DNA of 9,881 bases. Source: Thermocrinis sp. (GTDB lineage Bacteria; Aquificota; Aquificia; Aquificales; Aquificaceae). The position numbers and the translations under genes are program-made. A model generated the notes under the pieces. It saw only the letters and a program-made list of their open reading frames with translations. It was not told the DNA's origin and did not search any database. Below, piece by piece: positions 1 to 6,276 of the stretch (positions are counted from its first letter, which is position 1; the number at the start of each line of letters is the position of its first letter). Location of the stretch: positions 1-9,881 of the forward strand of contig WYEK01000138.1 of assembly GCA_009903855.1 (NCBI GenBank). Direction: 5' to 3'.

Positions 1-179
1 CCATAAAGTTCTCAAGAGAGTACGTGCAAAAAACCATGGAACTAAAGAAAGAATCCGAGAGAAACCTGCTTTTGAAGGTAAAGTATGCCAATCTAATCAA
101 CTACACGAAGGCAAAGAAGTGGAGCATTGAAAGGGGCTTTGTCCCCGTAGATTGGGAAAAGGTGGGCTTTGTGGATTAA
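1..179 (+). CDS. C-terminal tail of an unidentified protein (weakly FtsL-like), 5' end outside window
   Basis: An open frame enters from the left edge (first full codon at position 3) and stops at TAA 177-179, giving 58 visible residues. The tail is very basic and helical: a Lys/Glu-rich stretch (MELKKESERNLL) that could end a coiled coil, then NLINYTKAKKWSIERGF, and a final PVDWEKVGFVD. A coiled coil followed by a short helix and a Gly-Phe-x-Pro end resembles the C-terminus of small divisome proteins such as FtsL or septum-formation initiators, but this is only an impression and the N-terminal membrane segment that would test it is not visible. The gene converges with metF, whose stop lies 14 bases downstream. 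That the frame is coding is likely; the family is not established. Confidence 0.6.
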   Translation, partial: IKFSREYVQKTMELKKESERNLLLKVKYANLINYTKAKKWSIERGFVPVDWEKVGFVD

Positions 180-184
180 ATACT

Positions 185-202
185 GCTGTTTTTTAGAACA
201 GC
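185..202. terminator. Weak hairpin between convergent gene ends
   Basis: GCTGTT (185-190) pairs perfectly with AACAGC (197-202) around a six-base loop. The hairpin sits between the stop of the left-edge gene and the end of metF, and the metF stop codon (193-195, read on the minus strand) is inside the loop. Neither strand has a good T-run after the stem; on the minus strand only AGTATTTAAT follows. It could be a modest bidirectional terminator, but the stem is short and the evidence is thin. Confidence 0.3.
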
Positions 203-1086
203 CTCGATAGGACCTTAGGCGGTATAAGGTGCTTTATGGCTTGGTAAATAAGCAGGGTTGCCCTTGATTTGTTGAGGGTGTAAAAGTGAAGCCCGGGGAC
301 CCCATTGGCTATTAGGTCTTCGCACTGCCTTATAGCAAACTCTACACCCCTTTTTGTGGTCTCCTCCGGGTCCTCTGCATAGGGCTCCAAAGTTTCCACC
401 AAGCTCTGTGGTATTGTTGCCCCGCACATGCTGGCAAACTTCTTGATCTGGGAAAAATTGGTTATGGGCATAATGCCCGGTATTATGGGTATCTTTATGC
501 CTTCCTTATGGCACCTTTCCACAAACCTGTAATAGTATGAGTTATCAAAGAACATCTGAGTTATGGAAAAGTCAGCACCCGCCAAGACCTTTTCTTTGAA
601 AAACCTTATCTCCCAATCCATGTTGGGAGACTCGGGATGCTTTTCTGGATAGCTGGCAACACCCACTGAAAAAAAGTTGTCAAAATTTTCCCTTATAAAC
701 CTTACCAATTCCACCGCATACTTGCAAGCACCTTTTGGAGCCTGGAACTCTCCCTTTGGCATATCACCCCTAAGGGCTAATATGTTCTCAATGCCTATGT
801 TTTTGTAGTCTTGAAGGATCTCCAAAAGCTCTTCCTTTGAGTGGGCTATGCAAGTCAGATGTGCCATAACGGTGAGCTTTGTTTCTGTGTGTATCTTATA
901 AGCTATCCTTCTTGTTCTGTCCCGAGTACTCCCACCCGCTCCGTAGGTAACAGATACAAAAGTAGGCTTGAGTGCTTCAAGCTCCTTTATGGTTTCAAAG
1001 AGCTCTTTTTCTCCCTCGGGAGACTTAGGAGGGAAAAACTCAAAGGATATGCTGAACTCACTCTTGAGAAGCTCTCCGATCTTCAA
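193..1086 (-). CDS. metF: 5,10-methylenetetrahydrofolate reductase
   Basis: Flavin enzyme that reduces 5,10-methylene-tetrahydrofolate to 5-methyl-tetrahydrofolate, supplying the methyl group for methionine synthesis. The 297-residue protein has the usual length of bacterial MetF and spans the whole TIM-barrel domain. Visible family motifs are EFFPPK (residues 16-21, with the catalytic Glu16 equivalent to E. coli Glu28), VTYGAGGSTRDRT (46-58), ALRGD (104-108, with the flavin-tuning Asp108), SVGVASYPEKHPES (140-153), TQMFFD (176-181) and LHFYTLN (266-272). The start at 1086 is supported by GGAGGTG just upstream. The start lies inside the end of the preceding gene (29-base overlap), so metF is probably translated from the mRNA of the helicase-GYD cluster. 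FAD is the expected cofactor; the electron donor cannot be read from the sequence. Identification is firm. Confidence 0.96.
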   Translation of the reverse strand: MKIGELLKSEFSISFEFFPPKSPEGEKELFETIKELEALKPTFVSVTYGAGGSTRDRTRRIAYKIHTETKLTVMAHLTCIAHSKEELLEILQDYKNIGIENILALRGDMPKGEFQAPKGACKYAVELVRFIRENFDNFFSVGVASYPEKHPESPNMDWEIRFFKEKVLAGADFSITQMFFDNSYYYRFVERCHKEGIKIPIIPGIMPITNFSQIKKFASMCGATIPQSLVETLEPYAEDPEETTKRGVEFAIRQCEDLIANGVPGLHFYTLNKSRATLLIYQAIKHLIPPKVLSRLF

Positions 1087-1393
1087 TGAGCACCTCCGAA
1101 AAGTTTATTAGCCTTATTTTACACGGAACGGGAGACTTTATGAATAAACTTAAAAGCTTTATAAGAGTTTCCACATCCTCCGGATGCTCTTTAACAAAGC
1201 TTGCAAACCTCTCCAAAAAAGCCTCAATACCCGAGCTAAGTTCTTTGTTTTTCTTTACCTTCTCTAAATCCTCCTCCCTAAGAGTCCTCAGGGCTTTTAT
1301 GGACCTGCTTATAAGCTCGTCCTTACTCCTTCCAAAGGTAAGGTCAGTATATTCCTTTGCTACGCTTAAAAAGAGCTCAAGGGTGTGGCGCAT
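1058..1393 (-). CDS. Small helical protein of unknown function, overlaps metF
   Basis: A 111-residue protein I do not recognise. It appears almost entirely alpha-helical, with many Leu, Glu and Lys (LREEDLEKVKKNKEL at about 38-52, FASFVKEHPEDVETLIKLLSL at about 63-83), no signal peptide and no membrane helix. The C-terminal quarter (from about residue 87) changes to a mixed beta-like stretch, CKIRLINFSEVLIEDRR. The start at 1393 lies four bases after the stop of the GYD gene, and the stop (1058-1060) is 29 bases inside metF, so both neighbours suggest translational coupling. Its own ribosome site is weak (AGAGGA, about 15 bases upstream). A competing plus-strand frame covers nearly the same bases, but the operon spacing and thermophile-like composition favour the minus strand. 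Function unknown. Confidence 0.7.
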   Translation of the reverse strand: MRHTLELFLSVAKEYTDLTFGRSKDELISRSIKALRTLREEDLEKVKKNKELSSGIEAFLERFASFVKEHPEDVETLIKLLSLFIKSPVPCKIRLINFSEVLIEDRRASQE

Positions 1394-1397
1394 AAAC

Positions 1398-1691
1398 TTA
1401 TAGGCTCTTTAGGTCCTCTATTAACCTTTCCACCTCTATGGCGGGCATGGTAAGGGTCCTTATGGTTCCCCTGGAGCCAAGCTCTATTGCCATCTTTACC
1501 ACAGTGTCGTTATCGGGCGCTTCAATAATATTGACAAAATCATAGGGTCCCATCAGGGCATACTGGGCGATGATCTTAACCCCAAACTTTTCCATCACCT
1601 CCCTATCCACCTCTTTGATCCTTTCAGGCTTGTGCTTTAGGGTTTTCATACCTTCATCGGTTAACGTGGTTAGCATTACAAATATTGGCAT
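1398..1691 (-). CDS. GYD-domain protein
   Basis: A 97-residue single-domain protein of the GYD family (small ferredoxin-like alpha/beta fold, related in shape to AsnC/Lrp C-terminal dimer domains). The signature is GPYD at residues 48-51, followed by a strand (FVNII). The order MPIFVMLTTLT strand, charged helix, KIIAQYALMGPYD, then a second helix and the RTLTMPAIEVERLI strand fits the whole family length. The molecular role of the family is not established. The start is supported by AGGAGGTGG a few bases upstream of 1691. It follows the helicase gene by 22 bases and precedes the 111-residue gene by four, so it is the second gene of the cluster. Family assignment is good; no function is claimed. 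Confidence 0.85.
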   Translation of the reverse strand: MPIFVMLTTLTDEGMKTLKHKPERIKEVDREVMEKFGVKIIAQYALMGPYDFVNIIEAPDNDTVVKMAIELGSRGTIRTLTMPAIEVERLIEDLKSL

Positions 1692-1713
1692 AGCACCACC
1701 TCCTTAATTTAGA

Positions 1714-2817
1714 TTATAACCCTAAGCTTTTCTGATTTTCCTTGAGCTTTTTTATTCTCCACAGTGCCCGGCTGTCTTCGGGCGTTGCAAGGCTGTAGGC
1801 TTTCCCGTAGTTCCCAATCCTCCCAGTTCTACCTATGCGGTGGATATATACCTCTGGGTCTTCGGGTATATGGTAGTTGATCACCACACCCACACCCTTT
1901 ATATCCAACCCTCTTGATGCCACATCGGTAGCCACCACAATTCTTACCTTTCCATCCTTAAAGAGTCTAAGGGCATTTTCCCTCTGCCTTTGGGTCATAT
2001 CTCCATGCAAGGCAACCACTTTAAAGTTCTTGGCCTTTAGCTTTTCTGCTAATTCCTTTGCATCCTTGCGAGTTTTAACAAAGATGATCACCTTCTCCAA
2101 AAGATGCTCCCTTAGAAGCTTTTCCAACTCTGAAAGCTTTTGAGCAGGAGAGCTAAGCCTTATTAACCTTTCCTCTATCTTTGGCTTTAGTTCAGCGTTT
2201 ATCACTCTCACCAACTTGTAGTCTTCCCTTAGGTATTTCCTCGCAAGCTCTTCCACCTGCCTTGGTATGGTGGCGGAGAACATAAAACTCTGCCTTTGGG
2301 TAGGGATATGGGAAATGATCTCTTCCACATCCTCAATAAAGCCCATATCAAGCATGAGGTCCGCCTCGTCAAGGACAAAGTAAGAGACATTGCTAAGGTC
2401 CAAAGCGGAACGGTTTATAAGGTCCTTGACCCTGCCGGGCGTTCCCACCACTATGTTGTGGGTGTATTTTGCTAAAAACTCAATGTTGCCCGCCACAGGT
2501 GTTCCACCGTAAAAGACAGATACCCTCAGACCCTTATACTTGGCAAGCTCTTGCAGTTGTTCCTTTACCTGAATGGCAAGCTCCCGGGTGGGAGTAAGTA
2601 TAAGCGCCTTTAAACCCTCTTCCTTTTTTATCTTTTCTATTATGGGTATGCCAAAGGCTGCGGTCTTGCCTGTGCCCGTTGCTGCCTGTCCCAAAAGGTC
2701 GTAGCCCTTGAGTGCTAAGGGTATTGCTTCCCTTTGTATGGGTGTGGGCTTTTCAAACCCCAAATCTTTAAGCGCCCTCCTTAGTGGTTCGCTCAGTTGT
2801 GAAAAATCAAATTCCAT
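1714..2817 (-). CDS. DEAD-box ATP-dependent RNA helicase
   Basis: RNA-dependent ATPase that unwinds short RNA duplexes, with likely roles in ribosome assembly or mRNA turnover. All core motifs are visible in order in the 367-residue protein: Q motif GFEKPTPIQ (20-28), Walker A AATGTGKT (45-52), PTREL (76-80), GG (104-105), TPGR (126-129), DEAD (150-153), SAT (181-183), IIFVKTR (244-250), HGDMTQRQR (271-279), ATDVASRGLDI (296-306) and HRIGRTGR (326-333). The protein is close to the minimal two-RecA-domain core. It ends about 35 residues after the last motif and lacks the DbpA/CsdA RNA-binding domain or the long basic tail of mesophilic paralogues. The start at 2817 has GGAGG six to ten bases upstream. 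It is the first gene of the minus-strand cluster and is divergent from ccsA. Family certain; the paralogue name (DeaD, RhlE or CshA type) is not. Confidence 0.96.
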   Translation of the reverse strand: MEFDFSQLSEPLRRALKDLGFEKPTPIQREAIPLALKGYDLLGQAATGTGKTAAFGIPIIEKIKKEEGLKALILTPTRELAIQVKEQLQELAKYKGLRVSVFYGGTPVAGNIEFLAKYTHNIVVGTPGRVKDLINRSALDLSNVSYFVLDEADLMLDMGFIEDVEEIISHIPTQRQSFMFSATIPRQVEELARKYLREDYKLVRVINAELKPKIEERLIRLSSPAQKLSELEKLLREHLLEKVIIFVKTRKDAKELAEKLKAKNFKVVALHGDMTQRQRENALRLFKDGKVRIVVATDVASRGLDIKGVGVVINYHIPEDPEVYIHRIGRTGRIGNYGKAYSLATPEDSRALWRIKKLKENQKSLGL

Positions 2818-2834
2818 AAAAACCTCCGCCTTTA

Positions 2835-2863
2835 ATTATAAGCCCAATAGGAAGATAAAGCAA
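2835..2863 (-). promoter_or_regulatory. Putative sigma-70-type promoter of the helicase-metF cluster
   Basis: Read on the minus strand, a perfect -10 box TATAAT lies at 2840-2835, with TTGCTT at 2863-2858 exactly 17 bases upstream as a partial -35 box. Transcription would start near 2828, leaving a leader of only about 11 bases that just includes the GGAGG site before the ATG at 2817. The very short leader is a reason for caution. Confidence 0.45.
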
Positions 2864-2873
2864 TAAAGTTTTG

Positions 2874-2895
2874 AGTTATAATTTTTGTCATAACT
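2874..2895. promoter_or_regulatory. Short inverted repeat over the ccsA -10 region
   Basis: AGTTAT (2874-2879) and ATAACT (2890-2895) form a perfect six-base inverted repeat with a ten-base spacer. It overlaps the ccsA -10 box and the expected transcription start, where a repressor dimer would act. The arms are short and A+T-rich, so chance is a serious alternative. Confidence 0.25.
2877..2882 (+). promoter_or_regulatory. Putative -10 box for ccsA-ccsB
   Basis: A perfect TATAAT lies 31 bases before the ccsA start codon, leaving room for a short leader with GGAGG at 2903-2907. No convincing -35 box is present: the hexamer 17 bases upstream is GATAAA. The promoter may therefore need an activator or rest on the -10 region. 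It faces away from the helicase promoter within the same 96-base gap. Confidence 0.45.
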
Positions 2896-2913
2896 TTTTG
2901 ACGGAGGTAGAGT

Positions 2914-4203
2914 ATGAACCTGTACGAATACGAAGCCTACGATAAGATCTTCAAAAAGTATGGCATACCTACTCCCAAGTATATATTTACAGACCATCTG
3001 AACGACGAAGTGGTAGAGTTTATCAACCAACTGGGTGAGTGCGTAGTAAAGTCTCAGGTGCTGGTGGGCAAAAGGGGTAAGGCTGGGGCGGTTAAGCTGT
3101 GTAAAACTCCCCAAGAGGGTGTGGAAACGGTAGAAGCCCTTCTGAAATACCCCGTGTATGGCGAAATGCCCGTTGGCGTTATAGTTTGCGAAAAGGCAAA
3201 CATACTTAAGGAACTTTACGCATCCATCACCTACTCCACAGAAGTGAGGGCACCCGTTTTGACCCTTAGCTTAGAGGGCGGTATGGACATAGAGGAAGTT
3301 CCACCAGAGAAGGTAAAGAGCTGGCCCATAGATCCTATCAAGGGGCTCTATCCCCACATGGTAAGGAACTATCTTTTGGAGCTGAACTTTCCTCAGGAGT
3401 TTATGGGTGTTTTAAGGGAGCTCTCCGAAGTTATAACCAACATGTGGAGGGCTTTTTGGGAGGTGGAAGCAAGGCTTTTGGAGATAAATCCCTTGGCTAT
3501 ATGCGATGTGGATGGTAAGCAAAAGGTATTAGCTTTGGATGCGGTGGTGATCATTGATGATGATGCGTCAGTACCACCCGCCAAGATATATGGCCTGAGG
3601 ACAGCCCTAAAGAGACCACCTACCGAAAGGGAGATACAGGCCTCTTTAATAGACAGGGATGACCATAGGGGTAAGGCGGGTTCTTACGTGGAAATGGACG
3701 GAGACATAGCCATGATGACCTTTGGAGGTGGTGGCTCCACTGTAACCATAGAGACCGCCTACGCAGTTGGCTTAAAGCCCGCTAACTTTACCGATATTGG
3801 GGGCAACCCACCGGCGGAGAAGATGTATAAAATCACCCGCATCATCCTCTCCAAGCCCGGTATAAGGGGTGTGCTGGTGTGCGGTGGAACCGCCAACAAC
3901 ACACGGATAGATGTCACCCTTGGAGAGGGTGTAGCCAACGCCATAAGGGACCTCTACAAGGAGGGCAAGCTGGACCCCAACTGGATATGGGTGGTCCGCA
4001 GGAACGGTCCAGAGGCGGAAAAGGGCTTGAGAATGCTATATGAGGCTTTCAAAGAGTGCGGTGTAAAAGGAGAAATTTACGATTCCACACTGCCCTTAAC
4101 GGAAGCCCCAATAAGATTGAAGGAGCTTTTGGATAAGTGCCAAGGTTCCAAGAAGGAAGAGGGGACCTTAACAGAAGAACAGGCTTCAGACTTAGGCATT
4201 TAA
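2914..4203 (+). CDS. ccsA: Citryl-CoA synthetase large subunit (ATP-grasp)
   Basis: Large subunit of the ligase that joins citrate and CoA using ATP to make citryl-CoA, the first step of two-step citrate cleavage in the reductive TCA cycle. The 429 residues match the roughly 46 kDa large subunit described from Hydrogenobacter and exceed SucC (about 390). The N-terminal ATP-grasp region shows VKSQVLVGKRGKAG (45-58), KELYASITYSTE (99-110) and EGGMDIEEV (121-129). Glu190 and Asn192 (LEINPL) and Asp209 are the expected Mg-nucleotide ligands. The C-terminal CoA-ligase domain has FGGGGS (270-275), NFTDIGGNPP (291-300) and VCGGTANNTR (322-331). The last motif and WVVRRNGPE (359-367) look more like ATP-citrate lyase than SucC, which has IFGG here. 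Start supported by GGAGG at 2903-2907. ccsB follows after 12 bases. The alternative is succinyl-CoA synthetase beta, which I think less likely. Confidence 0.88.
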   Translation: MNLYEYEAYDKIFKKYGIPTPKYIFTDHLNDEVVEFINQLGECVVKSQVLVGKRGKAGAVKLCKTPQEGVETVEALLKYPVYGEMPVGVIVCEKANILKELYASITYSTEVRAPVLTLSLEGGMDIEEVPPEKVKSWPIDPIKGLYPHMVRNYLLELNFPQEFMGVLRELSEVITNMWRAFWEVEARLLEINPLAICDVDGKQKVLALDAVVIIDDDASVPPAKIYGLRTALKRPPTEREIQASLIDRDDHRGKAGSYVEMDGDIAMMTFGGGGSTVTIETAYAVGLKPANFTDIGGNPPAEKMYKITRIILSKPGIRGVLVCGGTANNTRIDVTLGEGVANAIRDLYKEGKLDPNWIWVVRRNGPEAEKGLRMLYEAFKECGVKGEIYDSTLPLTEAPIRLKELLDKCQGSKKEEGTLTEEQASDLGI

Positions 4204-4215
4204 GGAGGAGAGACG

Positions 4216-5235
4216 ATGAAGGGAACAGTCTATCTTAACGAGAACACAAGGATAATAGTAATGGGTATAACAGGAAGGGAAGCTTCTCAGGTGGTTAGCG
4301 AATCGGAAGCTCTCTATCCGGGCTTTGTGGTGGCTGGCGTTACACCCGGGAAGGGTGGAACTCAGGTGGCAAATAAGCCTGTTTATAACACTGTAAAAGA
4401 AGCCCTGCAAAAACATCCCGAGATAAACACGGGGCTTGTCTATGTGCCCCCTACATCCGTAAAGGATGCAGTCATTGAGCTGATAGACGCAGGCATCAAG
4501 CTTATATATATAGTAACGGAGCATGTGCCCATAAGAGATACGGTGTATTTTTACCATTATGCCAAAGAAAGGGATGTGATCATAGTGGGGCCCACTTCTT
4601 TGGGTTGCATGGTGCCTGAAATTCCCACAAGGATAGGTGCCATAGGTGGAAAGGACCCAACCATAGCATACGCACCGGGTGGTCTTGTGATCCTGTCCAA
4701 GTCTGGCGGGCTTACCACCACCACCGCGGAAATGTTTAAAAGAAGAGGTTGGGGTGTTTATATGGCACTTGCCCTCGGTGGAGACGTGATCTCTTGCACC
4801 ACCTTTGCAGATGTGCTGGAAAAGATAGCCGACGACCCTAAGGTGAAGGGCGTGATCATTCAGGGAGAAGTGGGTGGTTCCTACGAAGAAAAAGCAGCAG
4901 AAACCATCCTAAGGTTGTACAAAGAAGGCAGGTGGAACAAGCCCGTTGCTGCCTTTGTGGCTGGAAGGTTCCAAGAGAACTTGGAAGGTGTGTCCTTTGG
5001 ACATGCTGGTGCTATAGTGGAAAGGGGCAAAGGTAAGGCTACCGACAAGATCAGGATGTTCAACGAAGTGGGTAAAGAGACAGGACTTGTAAAGGTGGCA
5101 GAGTTTTACCACGAGCTGGTACATTGCATAGAGGAACTTGGAGTTCCAAGGGACTTTGAAGACACCACTCCCGGCGGAAAGGTAAAACCTCTTTATTCTA
5201 CAATAGACGAAGAGACCTGCAGATTTATAGGATAA
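4216..5235 (+). CDS. ccsB: Citryl-CoA synthetase small subunit (CoA-binding, phosphohistidine)
   Basis: Partner of CcsA: it binds CoA and carries the phosphohistidine that passes phosphate from ATP to citrate. The 339-residue length (about 36 kDa) fits CcsB and is clearly longer than SucD (about 290). An N-terminal Rossmann CoA-binding domain is visible (IIVMGITGREAS 13-24, VTPGKGGTQV 42-51, LVYVPPTSVKDA 74-85, ITEH-like IVTEH 99-103). It is followed by the ligase domain with SKSGGLTTTTAEM (161-173) and ALGGD (186-190). The active-site His is His263 in FGHAGAIVERG (261-271). The long, Glu/Asp-rich tail after about residue 300 accounts for the extra length. The start has GGAGGAG in the 12-base gap after ccsA, so the two are made in balance from one mRNA. 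A GC hairpin follows the stop by five bases. Confidence 0.88.
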   Translation: MKGTVYLNENTRIIVMGITGREASQVVSESEALYPGFVVAGVTPGKGGTQVANKPVYNTVKEALQKHPEINTGLVYVPPTSVKDAVIELIDAGIKLIYIVTEHVPIRDTVYFYHYAKERDVIIVGPTSLGCMVPEIPTRIGAIGGKDPTIAYAPGGLVILSKSGGLTTTTAEMFKRRGWGVYMALALGGDVISCTTFADVLEKIADDPKVKGVIIQGEVGGSYEEKAAETILRLYKEGRWNKPVAAFVAGRFQENLEGVSFGHAGAIVERGKGKATDKIRMFNEVGKETGLVKVAEFYHELVHCIEELGVPRDFEDTTPGGKVKPLYSTIDEETCRFIG

Positions 5236-5240
5236 GTAAA

Positions 5241-5255
5241 GGGGGCTTTGCCCCC
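5241..5255. terminator. Bidirectional intrinsic terminator
   Basis: GGGGGC (5241-5246) and GCCCCC (5250-5255) form a perfect six-base GC stem with a TTT loop. On the plus strand it is followed by GCTTTTATCT and ends the ccsA-ccsB transcript. On the minus strand it is followed by TTTACTTAT and ends the oxidoreductase operon, whose last stop codon (5260-5262) is only four bases away. The T-runs are imperfect, but stem strength and position between convergent genes make the call good. Confidence 0.78.
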
Positions 5256-5259
5256 GCTT

Positions 5260-6273
5260 TTATCTGTAAGAGATCCTCGTTTTCTTTCTTTCCATATAGC
5301 CCTTTCTTAGAGTGTATCCCTCTTCTGGATAGAGACCATAGAAGAGGTTCTGCACATGATTGCCTTCTACAAAGAAGCACCATCTCTCTAAGGCACTGCC
5401 TACCACAATGAAGAAGAAGGTAAATTTTATAAAGTTGTAATCTACCCTGCCCGTGATCCACATATAAAGCACAAAAAACAGAGGAACTATGAAGGTAAGA
5501 ATGTATGCCAAGGGAAGGATGCTGGGAAGCAACTCTTTACCCTTTCTGTAGTAAAACTCCTCTGTGCAATAATTATCCGTTGTAGTGCCCGTGTCCAAAA
5601 CTCTTATAGGTCTGTTGTGTGGAAGGTTTAGTGCTTCGTTAATGGTAGGTCTTTTTATGTAAAACTGCCTTATGTTGAAGGCAAGCCTGAAGGCAAGCCC
5701 CAAAGCCAAGAAAAGAAACGTCAAAAATATGTACGTTCCCACAAACTCCTTGCGATAAAAGTAAGTCAAAGCTAAAAAGGCAGAGGAGCCAAACATCAGA
5801 TACATGTTCAGATAGTAAAGCACGGAGATGGAAGTATTCCACTCCAGGACAAACCTGTTGGATGCGTAAATCATGGCTGTAGAGAAGGCGCTCAGCCACC
5901 CAAGGATGAAAGTTATTATGCCAAAGAAGTGATACCAAAAGCCCGTATGGTCAAAAAACCTCAAAAGGGCAAAGACCAAAAGGGTAAAGCCATAAGCCCC
6001 GCTAAAGACCGCCTCCCGCGAAAGCCAAGAGGTATGAAATCTCTTTATTGCCTTCCATGCCCTAAGCTTGTGCCCCAAGTGAAAGCTGGCACCTATGGCA
6101 CCAAGACCTATAAGCACCAAGGATATAACGTTGGATATCAACACCATATGCTTGGGTAGGGCAGTATCCTTACCAAAGAGTGTTAAAAACTCCATAGAGT
6201 AGGTAAAGTTAAAGAGCCCAATGGAGACGCCCGCAGTCAAAAAAAACCAAATCAAGGAAAGTGGTGGATGCAT
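5260..6273 (-). CDS. soeC: DmsC-type membrane anchor subunit, SoeC-like
   Basis: Integral membrane subunit expected to hold the catalytic and iron-sulfur subunits at the cytoplasmic membrane and pass electrons to quinone. The 337 residues contain about eight hydrophobic segments (roughly 5-28, 43-66, 87-108, 116-141, 150-170, 175-198, 255-280, 287-305), the DmsC pattern. Visible family features are the MHPPLS start, SFHLG followed by RAW, TSWLSRE in the loop before helix 3, STAMIYAS in helix 4, and LERW...EGNHVQNL near the end. These match the DmsC/SoeC type rather than NrfD/PsrC. The start at 6273 has AAAGGAGG upstream, inside the last codons of soeB. It is the last gene of the operon. Complex type confident; the substrate-specific name SoeC is inferred. 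Confidence 0.82.
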   Translation of the reverse strand: MHPPLSLIWFFLTAGVSIGLFNFTYSMEFLTLFGKDTALPKHMVLISNVISLVLIGLGAIGASFHLGHKLRAWKAIKRFHTSWLSREAVFSGAYGFTLLVFALLRFFDHTGFWYHFFGIITFILGWLSAFSTAMIYASNRFVLEWNTSISVLYYLNMYLMFGSSAFLALTYFYRKEFVGTYIFLTFLFLALGLAFRLAFNIRQFYIKRPTINEALNLPHNRPIRVLDTGTTTDNYCTEEFYYRKGKELLPSILPLAYILTFIVPLFFVLYMWITGRVDYNFIKFTFFFIVVGSALERWCFFVEGNHVQNLFYGLYPEEGYTLRKGYMERKKTRISYR

Positions 6274-6276
6274 ACC

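Noticed and set aside
1086..1403. Plus-strand 105-codon frame opposite the unknown 111-residue gene
   Set aside because: Ser/Leu/Phe-rich composition typical of the reverse of a Lys/Glu-rich gene; the minus-strand frame fits operon spacing and ribosome sites better.
1713..1718. TATAAT on the minus strand just upstream of the GYD gene, as an internal promoter
   Set aside because: It overlaps the helicase stop codon and has no -35-like hexamer (GGAAAA at 17 bases); A+T-rich spacing explains it.
2836..3114. Minus-strand 92-codon frame running through the divergent promoter region and the start of ccsA
   Set aside because: It would cover the helicase promoter and the conserved ATP-grasp start of ccsA; no family features.
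4192..4557. Minus-strand 121-codon frame opposite ccsB
   Set aside because: Antisense to conserved CoA-binding domain, rich in Cys/His/Tyr with no known pattern; a shadow of ccsB.
5260..6273. Calling the anchor subunit NrfD/PsrC
   Set aside because: The MHP start, TSWLSRE, STAMIYAS and the ERW...NHVQNL end fit the DmsC-type family instead.
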